From contig NZ_JAUUDS010000004.1 of NCBI RefSeq assembly GCF_030678875.1, positions 172,654-236,653 of the forward strand: a DNA stretch of 64,000 bases. Reading direction: 5' to 3'. A program made the translations under genes and the position numbers. The stretch is from Sphingomonas aurea (lineage in GTDB: Bacteria; Pseudomonadota; Alphaproteobacteria; Sphingomonadales; Sphingomonadaceae). Position 1 is the stretch's first letter. The number at the start of each line of letters is the position of its first letter. Under the pieces are notes generated by a model. The model was not told the DNA's origin, made no database searches, and saw nothing but the letters and a program-made list of their open reading frames with translations. Of the stretch, positions 35,617 to 44,456 are shown piece after piece.

Positions 35617-36618
35617 TCAGGCGCCGAACAGCGACGACGCCTTCAGGACGCGGGTCGATCCGTTCGCGTCGGACACCGCGTAGGTGAAGCCCGGCAGCAG
35701 GCAAAAGGCGCCTACCCGCCCCCGGTGGTCCAGCGCCAGAAAGCCGACCTGCACCCCGCGAATGGCGTCGCCGCGCAGATTGGCGATGTGGCGCACCGCT
35801 TCCTCGCACGCGGCCATCGGGGCCAGCCCGGCGCGCATCCCCGCCACCACGCGCGCGGCGCCGGCGATGCGGACGACTTCTTCGCCTACGCCCGTCGCGG
35901 TCGCGCCGCCGACCGCGCGCTCGACATAGAGCCCCGCGCCGACGATCGGCGAATCACCGACGCGGCCGTGCATCTTGAATGCCATGCCCGATGTCGTGCA
36001 CCCGCCTGCCATCCGTCCCCGCTCGTCCCGCGCGAGGATGCCGATCGTGTCGTGGTTGCGTGCATCGCCGGGGCGACCGGGCAGGCCCTGATTCTCGATG
36101 TTCGCCTGTGGGTGGTAGGCGGCGGTCTTCAGCCATTCCCGCCACGCCGCCTCGCTTTCGGGGGTCAGCAGGCGCGTGGCCAGGAAGCCCCGGTCTCGCG
36201 CGAAGCGGGTGGCACCCTCGCCGACCAGCATGACGTGCGGAGTATGCTCCATCACCGCGCGCGCGACGGAGATCGCGTGGGTCGTGTCCTCCAGCGCCGC
36301 GACCGCGCCGCTGTTTCCGGCATCGTCCATGATGACCGCGTCCAGCGTCACCCGACCGTCGCGATCGGGATAGCCCGAATAACCGACCGAGTGGTTGGCC
36401 GGGTCGGCCTCGGCGACCTTCCCCGCCGCCTCGACCGCATCGAGCAGCGATCCGCCCGCGCGCAACCGGGCAATGCCCGCTGCATTGGCCGCAGCGCCGA
36501 AGTCCCAGGTGGACACCATCGTCGCGGCGTCGACCGGAGCGGCGCCCACGCGGCGCGGTGCGACGGCCATGCCTCCGGCCGCCAGCATCGTGCCCATCGC
36601 CTGCCTGCGGGATGGCAT
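35617..36618 (-). CDS. N4-(beta-N-acetylglucosaminyl)-L-asparaginase (aspartylglucosaminidase)
   Basis: 333-residue Ntn-hydrolase that splits the GlcNAc-Asn bond of N-glycan stubs. The precursor is cleaved before Thr191 in ARNHDTIGILA, which becomes the N-terminal nucleophile. Motifs around the new N-terminus (GGCTTSGMAFKMHGRVGDSPI) match the family. The N-terminus MPSRRQAMGTMLAAGG has a twin-arginine-like leader, so the enzyme is probably periplasmic. It lies 98 bases after the large TonB receptor on the same strand and belongs functionally with the glycosidases at 47-62 kb: it finishes glycan removal after chitobiose trimming. Confidence 0.87.
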   Translation of the reverse strand: MPSRRQAMGTMLAAGGMAVAPRRVGAAPVDAATMVSTWDFGAAANAAGIARLRAGGSLLDAVEAAGKVAEADPANHSVGYSGYPDRDGRVTLDAVIMDDAGNSGAVAALEDTTHAISVARAVMEHTPHVMLVGEGATRFARDRGFLATRLLTPESEAAWREWLKTAAYHPQANIENQGLPGRPGDARNHDTIGILARDERGRMAGGCTTSGMAFKMHGRVGDSPIVGAGLYVERAVGGATATGVGEEVVRIAGAARVVAGMRAGLAPMAACEEAVRHIANLRGDAIRGVQVGFLALDHRGRVGAFCLLPGFTYAVSDANGSTRVLKASSLFGA

Positions 36619-36716
36619 CCTCTACCGCCTCCTTCATGCCCTGCCGGGCCATGGATGCCCCGAAACCGGCAAGCGGGTCCAGCCCTGCGGCCGAACCCGT
36701 TCGCCGATCCGGGCGA

Positions 36717-39700
36717 TCAGAACCGCGCGTTGATTCCCGCGACGAGCTGGCGGCCGAGCAGGTCGTAGTTGAACATCGTGTTGCTGCGCAGCAGGCCCAG
36801 CACGCTGCGCGAGTTCGGAACCAGCGGCGGATCGCGATCGAACACGTTGTTCACCGACAGGCGGAAGGTGAACCGCTCGGCGATATCGAAGCTGGTCGAC
36901 AGGTCGATGTAATCATACGCCTTCACCCCGGTATAGGTCGTCCGGCGATCGGCGGCCGTCACCGGGATGCCCGTATCGGGATCGGCGTTGTAGGAGATTG
37001 TCATCGGACTGATGTGGCGCCAGTTCACCGAGACGCTGGCGACCCTGTCGGGCGAAACCCAGCTGGTGAGGAAGCCGTGCTTCCACTTGGGCAGGCTCTC
37101 TCCGCAACCCGGCCCGTAATAGCCGACGCAGTTGCGCGGCGGCACGTCGGGCGAGTCCTGCGAGCCGACGCGCGTCACCAGCGAGCCGTTGAAGGACAGG
37201 TTCAGCGCCCCCGCTCCGCCCAGACCGAAATTATACTGCGCTTGGAAATCCCAGCCGTGCGACTGCGACTTGTAGCCGTTGCTGGTGCCCTGCGCGATAT
37301 AGCCGGTGGTCGGCGTGGCATTGTCGGTGATCGGGCTCGACAGGGTGAAGGTACCCGGATTGCGCACGATACCGCGGCAATAATATTGGATGCCGGTGCT
37401 CAGGCAGCCGTTGATGAAGTCGGTCGACTGGAAGAAGTTAATCGAGTCGTTCAGGTTGATGAGGAACCGGTCGGCCGACACGACGAGCCCGCGCAGGAAG
37501 CGGGGCCGCAGCACGACGCCGAAGGTGGTGGTATAGGCCGTCTCGGGCGTCAGCCCGAAGCCGCCGCTGCGGATGGTGCAGCCCTCGTCGGGGCAGCGCA
37601 GCGCCGCGCTGCCGTAGAGGTTGTCGGGCAGCCCGGTCCGGCGGCACTGCTCGATGGTGGCGGTCGGGGGCAGGGTCGAATTCGGGTTCTGCTGATTGGG
37701 CTGCGCGCTGCAGGGATCGTTCAGCCCGCCGACCGTCTGGTAGAAGACGCGGCTCGCCTGATCCGCCTCGACGACACCCGGCGCACGCTGCGCCTTGTTA
37801 TAGGCCCCGCGGAAGGTGATGTCCTCGATCGGCGCCCACAGCCCTTCGACCTTCCAGGTGTCGAACGATCCCCGCAGGCGGTTGTAGCGCGACCGGCGAT
37901 AGCCGCCATTGACCTGGAGCAGTTGCGTCCAGCGCTGGTCCTCGATCAGGGGAGCCTGGGCCTCGGCATTCACCTCCCACACATTCTGCGTGAAGGTCAC
38001 ATCCTCGCTGGCACCGTTGGCGCGCGCGATCTCGTCCGATGTGTTGCCCAGCTTTTCCGCCCGGAACTCGCCACCGAATGCGATCGCCACGCCCTGCTTG
38101 GCGAGCGGCGAGGTTACCCCGTAGCGGCCCAGATCGGCCGACAGCGTCGCCAGCCCCTGCCACAGGCTCGGCTCGCCGGTGGACGAACCGAAGGCATTGT
38201 AGAACAGATACTGGTTGAGCGCGGTGTCGTTGTTATACGCCTTGAACGCATCGAACGGCACGCAATCGGCGTCGGTACGGTCGATGCAGGTCGGCACGCC
38301 GTTGACGTTGCGCACGCGCAGGGAGCGCTGCACCCGGTCGAAATCGGGGATTGGCTGGCCGGTGAACGTCGTCTTGTTGCGCGCATACATGCCGACCAGG
38401 TCGTAGCTCCAGACATTGTCGAGCACGCGTCCGCGAAGGCCGGCGGTGACGCGGAAACCGCGGTTGAGGATCTTCTGATCGGCAGGCGGCTGGCCATCGA
38501 AGCGGTAGCGGACGTCCAGCGGGACGTCCGCCATCGTTCCGGCCAGGCTGCCGCACAGCGTCTGCGCCTGCGACGCCGACAGGAAGGGATTGTCGCAATT
38601 CACCTGATAGGGCGTCGAGCCGTAGGAACCGAAGCTCAGCGTCCGGTTCAGCTGGGGATTGCGCGACTTGTCGCGATAGAAGAGCGCCGTCGAATAGAAT
38701 TCGATGTCATCGCTGAGCTTCGCGGTCAGGAAACCGCCGGTATTGATGCGCTCGAACTCACGCTGGAAGCTGAACCCGTCATAGGGATTGGCAGCGGTGT
38801 TCGGCCCGGAATTGATCCGCACGAAGGTACGCGAGCCGTCGGGGTTGTTGACCAGCTGCAGGCCGTTGCTGCTGCCCGAGCGCGGTATGATCGTACCATT
38901 GGGTGTGAACGTCGCCCGCGAACAGCCGAGTGGCCCGTCGATCGACGCCTGGGTGACCTCGCACGCCGCATAGGATCGCGCCGCTAGCGGCACAATGTTC
39001 GAGTGGCTGTAATTGGCGAAACCGGTGATGTTGATCCGCCCGTCGAGCAGGTTCTTGCCCAGCGCGAGGTTGACGTTCACCCGCCCCCCGTCGTTGGTCA
39101 TGCCCCTGGCAGCGGGGAAGAACGCCTGGCCGGCCGCGTCGGTGACCGCGTTGCTGCGGTTGTCGTGGTTGAAGAGGACGTAGCTGGCCTTCAGGTTCAC
39201 CCCGTCGAAATTCTTCTTCAGGATGTAATTGACCACGCCCGAGATCGCGTCGGATCCGTACACCGACGAGGCGCCGCCGCTCAGTACGTCGATGCGATCG
39301 ACGAGCGCGGTCGGGATGATGCCGACATCGGCGCCGTTCGCCAGGCCCATGCGCAGGCCGTCGACCAGCATCAGCGTCCGCTCGTAACCCAGGCTGCGCA
39401 GCTTGATGCGCTGGCGACCGGTATCCGAATCGGCGTAGTTCTGCTCCGCATTGGCCTGCACCTGCGGCAGGCGGTTGAGCGCGTCCTCGATCGTGACGGC
39501 ACCCTGGATGGCAAGGTCGTTGGCGGTCGTGGTGGAGATCGGCGCCGCCGATGTGTTGTTGGGCCGGACGATGCGCGTGCCGGTGACGATGATCTCGTCG
39601 GGCCGCGCGACATCCGACGTGCGATCGATATTGGCATCGGCATCGAGCTTCGCGGAGGCGACCGGATCGCCGATCGATACCGGTGCATCCTGCGCCGCCG

Positions 39701-39785
39701 CGGAGTCGGTTTGCGCCTGGGCCGGCACGGCCATCAGTGCCGCGACACAGCAGGTCGCCTCAAGAACCCTCTTCAACGCGATCAT
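36717..39785 (-). CDS. TonB-dependent receptor (large, oligosaccharide/glycan-type)
   Basis: 1,022 residues: signal peptide 1-24 (VPAQAQ), TonB-box-like region, plug opening at DEIIVTGTRI (about 67) with VDVLSGGASSVYGSDAISGVVN, then a barrel ending LVAGINARF. The VSGGASSVYGSDA style and large size are typical of alphaproteobacterial receptors for peptides or oligosaccharides. Located between aspartylglucosaminidase and the nag/PTS operon, it is the likely outer-membrane importer for N-glycopeptides or released glycans. A motif shared with the glycosidase operon lies 195-203 bases upstream of its ATG. Confidence 0.88.
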   Translation of the reverse strand: MIALKRVLEATCCVAALMAVPAQAQTDSAAAQDAPVSIGDPVASAKLDADANIDRTSDVARPDEIIVTGTRIVRPNNTSAAPISTTTANDLAIQGAVTIEDALNRLPQVQANAEQNYADSDTGRQRIKLRSLGYERTLMLVDGLRMGLANGADVGIIPTALVDRIDVLSGGASSVYGSDAISGVVNYILKKNFDGVNLKASYVLFNHDNRSNAVTDAAGQAFFPAARGMTNDGGRVNVNLALGKNLLDGRINITGFANYSHSNIVPLAARSYAACEVTQASIDGPLGCSRATFTPNGTIIPRSGSSNGLQLVNNPDGSRTFVRINSGPNTAANPYDGFSFQREFERINTGGFLTAKLSDDIEFYSTALFYRDKSRNPQLNRTLSFGSYGSTPYQVNCDNPFLSASQAQTLCGSLAGTMADVPLDVRYRFDGQPPADQKILNRGFRVTAGLRGRVLDNVWSYDLVGMYARNKTTFTGQPIPDFDRVQRSLRVRNVNGVPTCIDRTDADCVPFDAFKAYNNDTALNQYLFYNAFGSSTGEPSLWQGLATLSADLGRYGVTSPLAKQGVAIAFGGEFRAEKLGNTSDEIARANGASEDVTFTQNVWEVNAEAQAPLIEDQRWTQLLQVNGGYRRSRYNRLRGSFDTWKVEGLWAPIEDITFRGAYNKAQRAPGVVEADQASRVFYQTVGGLNDPCSAQPNQQNPNSTLPPTATIEQCRRTGLPDNLYGSAALRCPDEGCTIRSGGFGLTPETAYTTTFGVVLRPRFLRGLVVSADRFLINLNDSINFFQSTDFINGCLSTGIQYYCRGIVRNPGTFTLSSPITDNATPTTGYIAQGTSNGYKSQSHGWDFQAQYNFGLGGAGALNLSFNGSLVTRVGSQDSPDVPPRNCVGYYGPGCGESLPKWKHGFLTSWVSPDRVASVSVNWRHISPMTISYNADPDTGIPVTAADRRTTYTGVKAYDYIDLSTSFDIAERFTFRLSVNNVFDRDPPLVPNSRSVLGLLRSNTMFNYDLLGRQLVAGINARF

Positions 39786-39979
39786 CGTCTATCCCCCCCT
39801 ATGACCCATGGTGCCCTCGGCACCGATCCCTTGTCGTGCGTCGCCGCTGCCGCGGATGCTGTTGGCCATCCCGTCGGCATGGGCGGTTCGCCCGTATGAT
39901 CTCCGTCGCAGGCGTTCGCGGCTTCGCGCCGGATCATCCCTCGACCATGAAAAGGTGACATGGTTTGCAGGCCGATACA

Positions 39980-39988
39980 ATACCAATA
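39980..39988. promoter_or_regulatory. Candidate NagR-type operator upstream of TonB receptor
   Basis: ATACCAATA, preceded by GATACA, lies within the 236-base interval before the receptor gene. The same nine bases occur before the GH20 gene at 47516. TGGTAT-type half sites are what HutC-family GntR regulators usually bind. No clear -35/-10 pair was found around it. Confidence 0.4.
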
Positions 39989-40021
39989 GATCGCCAATTT
40001 TGCTTTATGGTTGCATCCGTG

Positions 40022-41719
40022 TCACACCGTGGTTTCGGTCGTGTCGAACAGCAGATGCACCACGTTGGGCGAGGGGCGCGCGACCGCCAGTATCCCCGCC
40101 CCCTGCAATGCATCTTCATCGACCGACGCCGGGTCGATCAGGCGGATTCGCCAGCGACCGGGATGGCGCGATGCCTCCGCGACGTTGCGCTCGCCACCCA
40201 GGGCCCGCCCGATCGCATCGGGAAGCGGTTGGCACTGCGGCTCCGCAGATAGCGGGTGCGAGATCGCCACGTCCCCCGCCGCAACCTCCAGCACGGTCCG
40301 CATCTCCAGCGCGACCATGTCCGCGACCGGGCCAAGAACGACCTGCACGACATTGGCAGAGGGGCGCAGCACGCCCCGCGCGCCCAGCCGCTTCAGCGCC
40401 GCGTCGTCGATCGCCGACGGATCGTGCACCACGAGGCGCAGCCGGGTGGTGCAGGCGCCGACCTCGACCAGATTGGCCGCTCCGCCCAGAGCCGCGACAT
40501 AGGCGGCGGCGCGCGGGCCCTCGACCTGCGGACCGGCGGTGACGGGGCTCTCGGCTTCGCGACCGGGCGTCGGCAGCGACCAGCGCCGGATCGCGAACCG
40601 GAACACCGCGTAATAGACCAGCGCATACCCCGCTCCGACCGGCAGCAGCAGCAGCGGCCGGGTCGCCTTGCCGTAGTTCAGCACATAGTCGAACAGGCCC
40701 GCCGAGAAGCCGTAGCCCAGCCGCACCCCCAGAGCGTTCATGATAGCCTCGGCCAGCCCGGTCAGCACCGCATGGATCGCGTAGAGCAGCGGCGCCAGGA
40801 ACATGAACGAGAACTCGATCGGCTCGGTCACGCCGGTCAGGAACGAGGTGAGCGCCAGGCTGAGCAGCAGCCCACCCGTCGCCTTGCGCCGTTCGGGCAG
40901 CGCCTCGTGATACATTGCCAGGCACGCGGCGGGCAGGCCGAACATCATGATCGGGAAGAAGCCTGACATGAAACCGCCCGCGGTCGGATCGCCCGCGAAG
41001 AAGCGGCGCAGGTCGCCGGTCGTGCCGTGATAATCGCCGACGATGAAATAGGCGACGTTGTTCAGGATGTGGTGCAGGCCGGTTACGATCAGCAGCCGGT
41101 TGAGCATGCCGAACAGGAATAGGCCCCAGCCACCCGCGCCTGTCACCGTCTGGCTCAGCGCGTCTACGCCCTCGTTCAGCGGCGCATAGCTCAGGCCCAG
41201 CGCCGCGGCGATGCCCAGGCCCGCGAAGCCGCTGGCGATCGGCACGAACCGCCGCCCGCCGAAAAAGGCGAGATAGTCGGGCAGGCGCAAGGTGGCGAAA
41301 CGGTTGTAGAAGGATCCCCCGATCAGCCCCGCGGCGATGCCGAGCGGCACGTCGAACCGGTGGATCGCCGCGGTTCGCGCCGCCGCCTCAACGGCCTTGC
41401 GGACATCCTCCGCCAGGTCCGGACCGGCGGGGGGCAGCACGATCAGTGCCTCGGCCCCGCGCGTGGAAACCAGATAACAGACCAGCCCGGCCAGGCAGGC
41501 CGCGCCATTGCCGTCGCGTGCGAAGCCGGTGGCGACGCCCACCGCGAACAGCAGCCCCAGATTGTCGAACACCGCCGCGCCCGCGGCGCTGACGAAGCCG
41601 ATGTCGAGCAGGTCGGGCTGGCCCAGCCGCAGCAGCATACCCGCCACCGGCAGCACCGCGATCGGCAGCATCAGTGCGCGCCCCAGCGCCTGGAAGAAGG
41701 GCAACACTCGCCCGCTCAT
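40022..41719 (-). CDS. nagE: PTS N-acetylglucosamine transporter EIICB
   Basis: 565 residues. The EIIC domain (1-~380) has about ten membrane helices and the GlcNAc/Glc-family motifs NGNGAACLAG-like start, GDYHGTTGDLRRFFAGDPTAG and TGVTEPIEFSFMF. The EIIB domain follows with phosphoryl-accepting Cys423 (EVGACTTRLRL). A second, shorter EIIB-like unit (about 499-558; ALGGERNVAEAS, DPASVDEDAL, ARPSPNVV) lacks the Cys. It transports GlcNAc and phosphorylates it to GlcNAc-6-P, using the EIIA of the fused protein encoded immediately upstream. ATGA overlap with that gene. Confidence 0.9.
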   Translation of the reverse strand: MSGRVLPFFQALGRALMLPIAVLPVAGMLLRLGQPDLLDIGFVSAAGAAVFDNLGLLFAVGVATGFARDGNGAACLAGLVCYLVSTRGAEALIVLPPAGPDLAEDVRKAVEAAARTAAIHRFDVPLGIAAGLIGGSFYNRFATLRLPDYLAFFGGRRFVPIASGFAGLGIAAALGLSYAPLNEGVDALSQTVTGAGGWGLFLFGMLNRLLIVTGLHHILNNVAYFIVGDYHGTTGDLRRFFAGDPTAGGFMSGFFPIMMFGLPAACLAMYHEALPERRKATGGLLLSLALTSFLTGVTEPIEFSFMFLAPLLYAIHAVLTGLAEAIMNALGVRLGYGFSAGLFDYVLNYGKATRPLLLLPVGAGYALVYYAVFRFAIRRWSLPTPGREAESPVTAGPQVEGPRAAAYVAALGGAANLVEVGACTTRLRLVVHDPSAIDDAALKRLGARGVLRPSANVVQVVLGPVADMVALEMRTVLEVAAGDVAISHPLSAEPQCQPLPDAIGRALGGERNVAEASRHPGRWRIRLIDPASVDEDALQGAGILAVARPSPNVVHLLFDTTETTV

Positions 41720-44154
41720 CGCATCTCCCCCGCAAAGCACGCAGCGGCAGCGCGGACCGCCGCGGCCGAGGGCTGGTCGAGCATGGCGCGCGCATGGTCG
41801 CGCGCCGTTCGCAGGTCGAGCCGCCGGACGACCGCCCGGATCGCCGCCAGCCGCGACGGCGGCACCGACAGCTCGGTGACGCCCAGGCCGAGCAGGATCG
41901 GCACCGCCAGCACGTCCGCGGCCAGCCCGCCGCACACGCCGACCGGCCGTGCGTGGCGCGCGGCGCCCGCGCAGGTCTGCGCGATCAGCCGCAGCACCGC
42001 GGGATGCAGCCCGTCGATCCCGCCGGCCACGGCCGGATTGCCGCGGTCCATCGCCAGCGCATATTGGGTCAGGTCGTTGGTGCCGATCGACAGGAACGCC
42101 GCGCGCGACGCCAGCAGGTCCGCGGTCATCGCCGCCGCCGGCGTCTCCACCATCACCCCGATCGACGCCGCCGCGCCGCCCAGCGCCTCGGCCCGGGCGA
42201 TCACCATGTCCAGTTCGCCGACGCTGGCGACCATCGGCACCATGATCCGGCAACCGGTGGCGATCGCGGCGGCCAGCTGCGTGTCGAGCAGCGCCGGGTC
42301 TGCCAGCGAAACCCGCACGCCGCGGACGCCCAGCGCCGGATTATCCTCGGCCGGCAGGTTCAGATACGGCGCCGGCTTATCCCCGCCGACGTCGAGCAGC
42401 CGCAACACCAGCGGCCGATCACCCAGCACACCGGCGATCGCCGTGTAGGCGGCGCGCTGTTCGGCCTCGTCGGGCGGCGTCGCCCGGTCGAGAAATAGGA
42501 ATTCGGTGCGCAGCAGCCCGCACCCCTCCGCCCCCGCCGCGACCGCCGCCTCCGCGTCCGCGCGCGACCCGAGGTTGGCGAACAATTCGATCCGGGCACC
42601 GTCGACGGTCCGGCACGGGCCGTCGGCGCTGCGCTGCGCCTCCGCCCGCCGCCGTGCGTCTTCCGCCTCGACTTCGGTAAGGCGATCGGCCGGCGGATCG
42701 ACCTCGACCCGGCCGTGGTCGGCGTCCAGGATCAGCATCGTCCCGTCCGTCACGCCCGCCAGGGTCGTGCCCAGTGCCACCAGCATCGGCACCCCCGCTC
42801 CCGCTGCCAGGATCGCGGCGTGCGAGGTGGGACCACCACCCGCCAGTGCAAAGCCCGCCGCGCCCGCATCGGCGAGCGCCAGCACGTCCGACGGCAACAG
42901 CTCGTCGGCGATGACGATTGCGCCGCGCACATCGGAAGGCGCGGCCGGACCGCCGCCTGCCAGCGCCGCCAGAACACGCGCCTCCAGATCGCGCAGATCG
43001 TCGACCCGCCCCGCGATCCGAGCGTCGCCGCTGCCCGTCAGCAATGCCGCCTGCTCCGCGATCGCGACCGTATAGGCGACGGACGCGCTCCGCCCCGCGG
43101 CGATGCTGGCCTGCGCGGCGTCGAGCAGCACGGGATCGTCGAGCATGGCGCCATGTGCGGCGATCACCGCCCCCCGTGCACCATCCGCGGCGGCACCGGC
43201 GGCCAGCGTCGCGCGCACGGCATCCAGGGCGTCGGCCAGCCGCCGCGCCTCGAAGGCGGGTTCACCGGTGGCTTCGATCGGCTGCGCTACGGGTCTTTGC
43301 CAGCAAATGGAGGGGCCGATGGCCACGCCCGGCGCGGCGGCGATCCCCGGTTCGCCCGGACTTCCGCCGGTGATGATGAGAGGCGGCGGCGCTGCCGCCG
43401 TCTCCGGCGTCGCATCCTGCAGCACCGCGGCGATCGCCTCGATCGCCTCGACGGCGCGCTCGCCCTTCGCCTCGATCGTCACCACCGATCCGCACGCTGC
43501 ACCCAGCCCCAGCAGCGCGGTGACGCTGTTCGCGGGGGCGCGGCGGTCGCCATGGATCAGCGTGACGGCGGCGCCCGCCGTCCGCGCCGCCGCACCGATC
43601 GTCGCGGCGGGCCGGGCATGGATGCCATGCGGCAGGCGGACGGCCACCCTGCGCGACGATCCCTCGCCATCCGCTGTCTCGACCACAGGCGCGTCATCGC
43701 CCTGCACCAGCCGGAACAGCGGCATACCGACCGTCACCATGCCGGTGGCCAGCGCCTCGATCCGGTTGCCGTTGCCGGTCGCGATGACCGGGGTGACGAT
43801 TGCCGTCGCCTCGCGCACCAGCCGGTCGAGGTCGAAGCGCAGCAGCGGCGTGCCCGCCGTCACCCGCATGCCCTCCGCCACCAGCAGCTGGATGCCCGCC
43901 CCGCCCAGCGCCACCGTGTCGATACCAAGGTGCAGCAGCAGCTTGGCGCCGTTCACGGCCTCGATCGTCAGGGCATGGCGCGCGGCGTGGATCGAGGCGA
44001 CCAGGCCGTCGATCGGCGCGTGCAGCGTGTCGCCGGTCGGGTCGATCGCCAGCCCCGGCCCCATCATTCCGCTCGCGAACACCGCATCGGGCACCTGCGC
44101 CAGCGGCCGGACCACGCCGGCGAGCGGCGCGAGGACGATCGCCCCGCCGCTCAT
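41716..44154 (-). CDS. Fused PTS EIIA-HPr-Enzyme I
   Basis: 812-residue multiphosphoryl transfer protein. EIIA(Glc/Nag) domain 1-~150 with His75 in LLLHLGIDT; HPr domain ~165-250 with His179 in HGIHARPA; Enzyme I ~265-812 with His445 in GGGPTSHAAI and the PEP-binding GCGLLRTEFLFLDR, then GTNDLTQYALAMDR and VGVCGGLAAD. It carries phosphate from PEP to EIIB of NagE in one chain, giving a dedicated GlcNAc PTS. The ATG at 44154 is the first residue of EIIA; the upstream extension to 44466 is non-conserved. Coupled by ATGA on both sides. Confidence 0.92.
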   Translation of the reverse strand: MSGGAIVLAPLAGVVRPLAQVPDAVFASGMMGPGLAIDPTGDTLHAPIDGLVASIHAARHALTIEAVNGAKLLLHLGIDTVALGGAGIQLLVAEGMRVTAGTPLLRFDLDRLVREATAIVTPVIATGNGNRIEALATGMVTVGMPLFRLVQGDDAPVVETADGEGSSRRVAVRLPHGIHARPAATIGAAARTAGAAVTLIHGDRRAPANSVTALLGLGAACGSVVTIEAKGERAVEAIEAIAAVLQDATPETAAAPPPLIITGGSPGEPGIAAAPGVAIGPSICWQRPVAQPIEATGEPAFEARRLADALDAVRATLAAGAAADGARGAVIAAHGAMLDDPVLLDAAQASIAAGRSASVAYTVAIAEQAALLTGSGDARIAGRVDDLRDLEARVLAALAGGGPAAPSDVRGAIVIADELLPSDVLALADAGAAGFALAGGGPTSHAAILAAGAGVPMLVALGTTLAGVTDGTMLILDADHGRVEVDPPADRLTEVEAEDARRRAEAQRSADGPCRTVDGARIELFANLGSRADAEAAVAAGAEGCGLLRTEFLFLDRATPPDEAEQRAAYTAIAGVLGDRPLVLRLLDVGGDKPAPYLNLPAEDNPALGVRGVRVSLADPALLDTQLAAAIATGCRIMVPMVASVGELDMVIARAEALGGAAASIGVMVETPAAAMTADLLASRAAFLSIGTNDLTQYALAMDRGNPAVAGGIDGLHPAVLRLIAQTCAGAARHARPVGVCGGLAADVLAVPILLGLGVTELSVPPSRLAAIRAVVRRLDLRTARDHARAMLDQPSAAAVRAAAACFAGEMR

Positions 44155-44456
44155 CGCCCGGTCATCGTCGCGCGACCGATAGTGCCGCTGTCGGTGGCAG
44201 GGTCCGTCTCGGCGATCAGGACGATGTCGCCTGCGCCGCCCACGAACAGCGGCACCGCTGTCGGTCCGGGCGCCTCGCCAGGCTTGCGGCCGACCTGCGG
44301 GCTGACGATCCGCAATCCGCCGCGTCCGCCGATCCTTGCGAAGCTGATCGTGCCACCCTGTGCGGCCTTCCGCACAACGCCGGCCTTGAAGCCTTGACGG
44401 GCGGCAGGCCGTGCCGCGGTCCCGGGGGCCAACTGCTCGTGCCGCATCGGCCTCAT
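44151..44456 (-). CDS. Unknown 101-aa protein inside the nag/PTS operon
   Basis: The frame starts at an ATG that overlaps the nagA stop (ATGA) and ends in a TGA overlapping the EIIA-HPr-EI start (ATGA). Third codon positions are mostly G or C like the neighbours. The sequence is basic at its N-terminus (RPAARQGFKAGVVRKAAQGG) and ends with VPLFVGGAGDIVLIAETDPA. No signal peptide, membrane segment or known domain was recognised. Function unknown; position suggests a role in GlcNAc uptake or its control. Confidence 0.55.
   Translation of the reverse strand: MRPMRHEQLAPGTAARPAARQGFKAGVVRKAAQGGTISFARIGGRGGLRIVSPQVGRKPGEAPGPTAVPLFVGGAGDIVLIAETDPATDSGTIGRATMTGR

Noticed and set aside
36558..38987. 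809-codon plus-strand frame over the large TonB receptor
   Set aside because: Antisense shadow without any domain.
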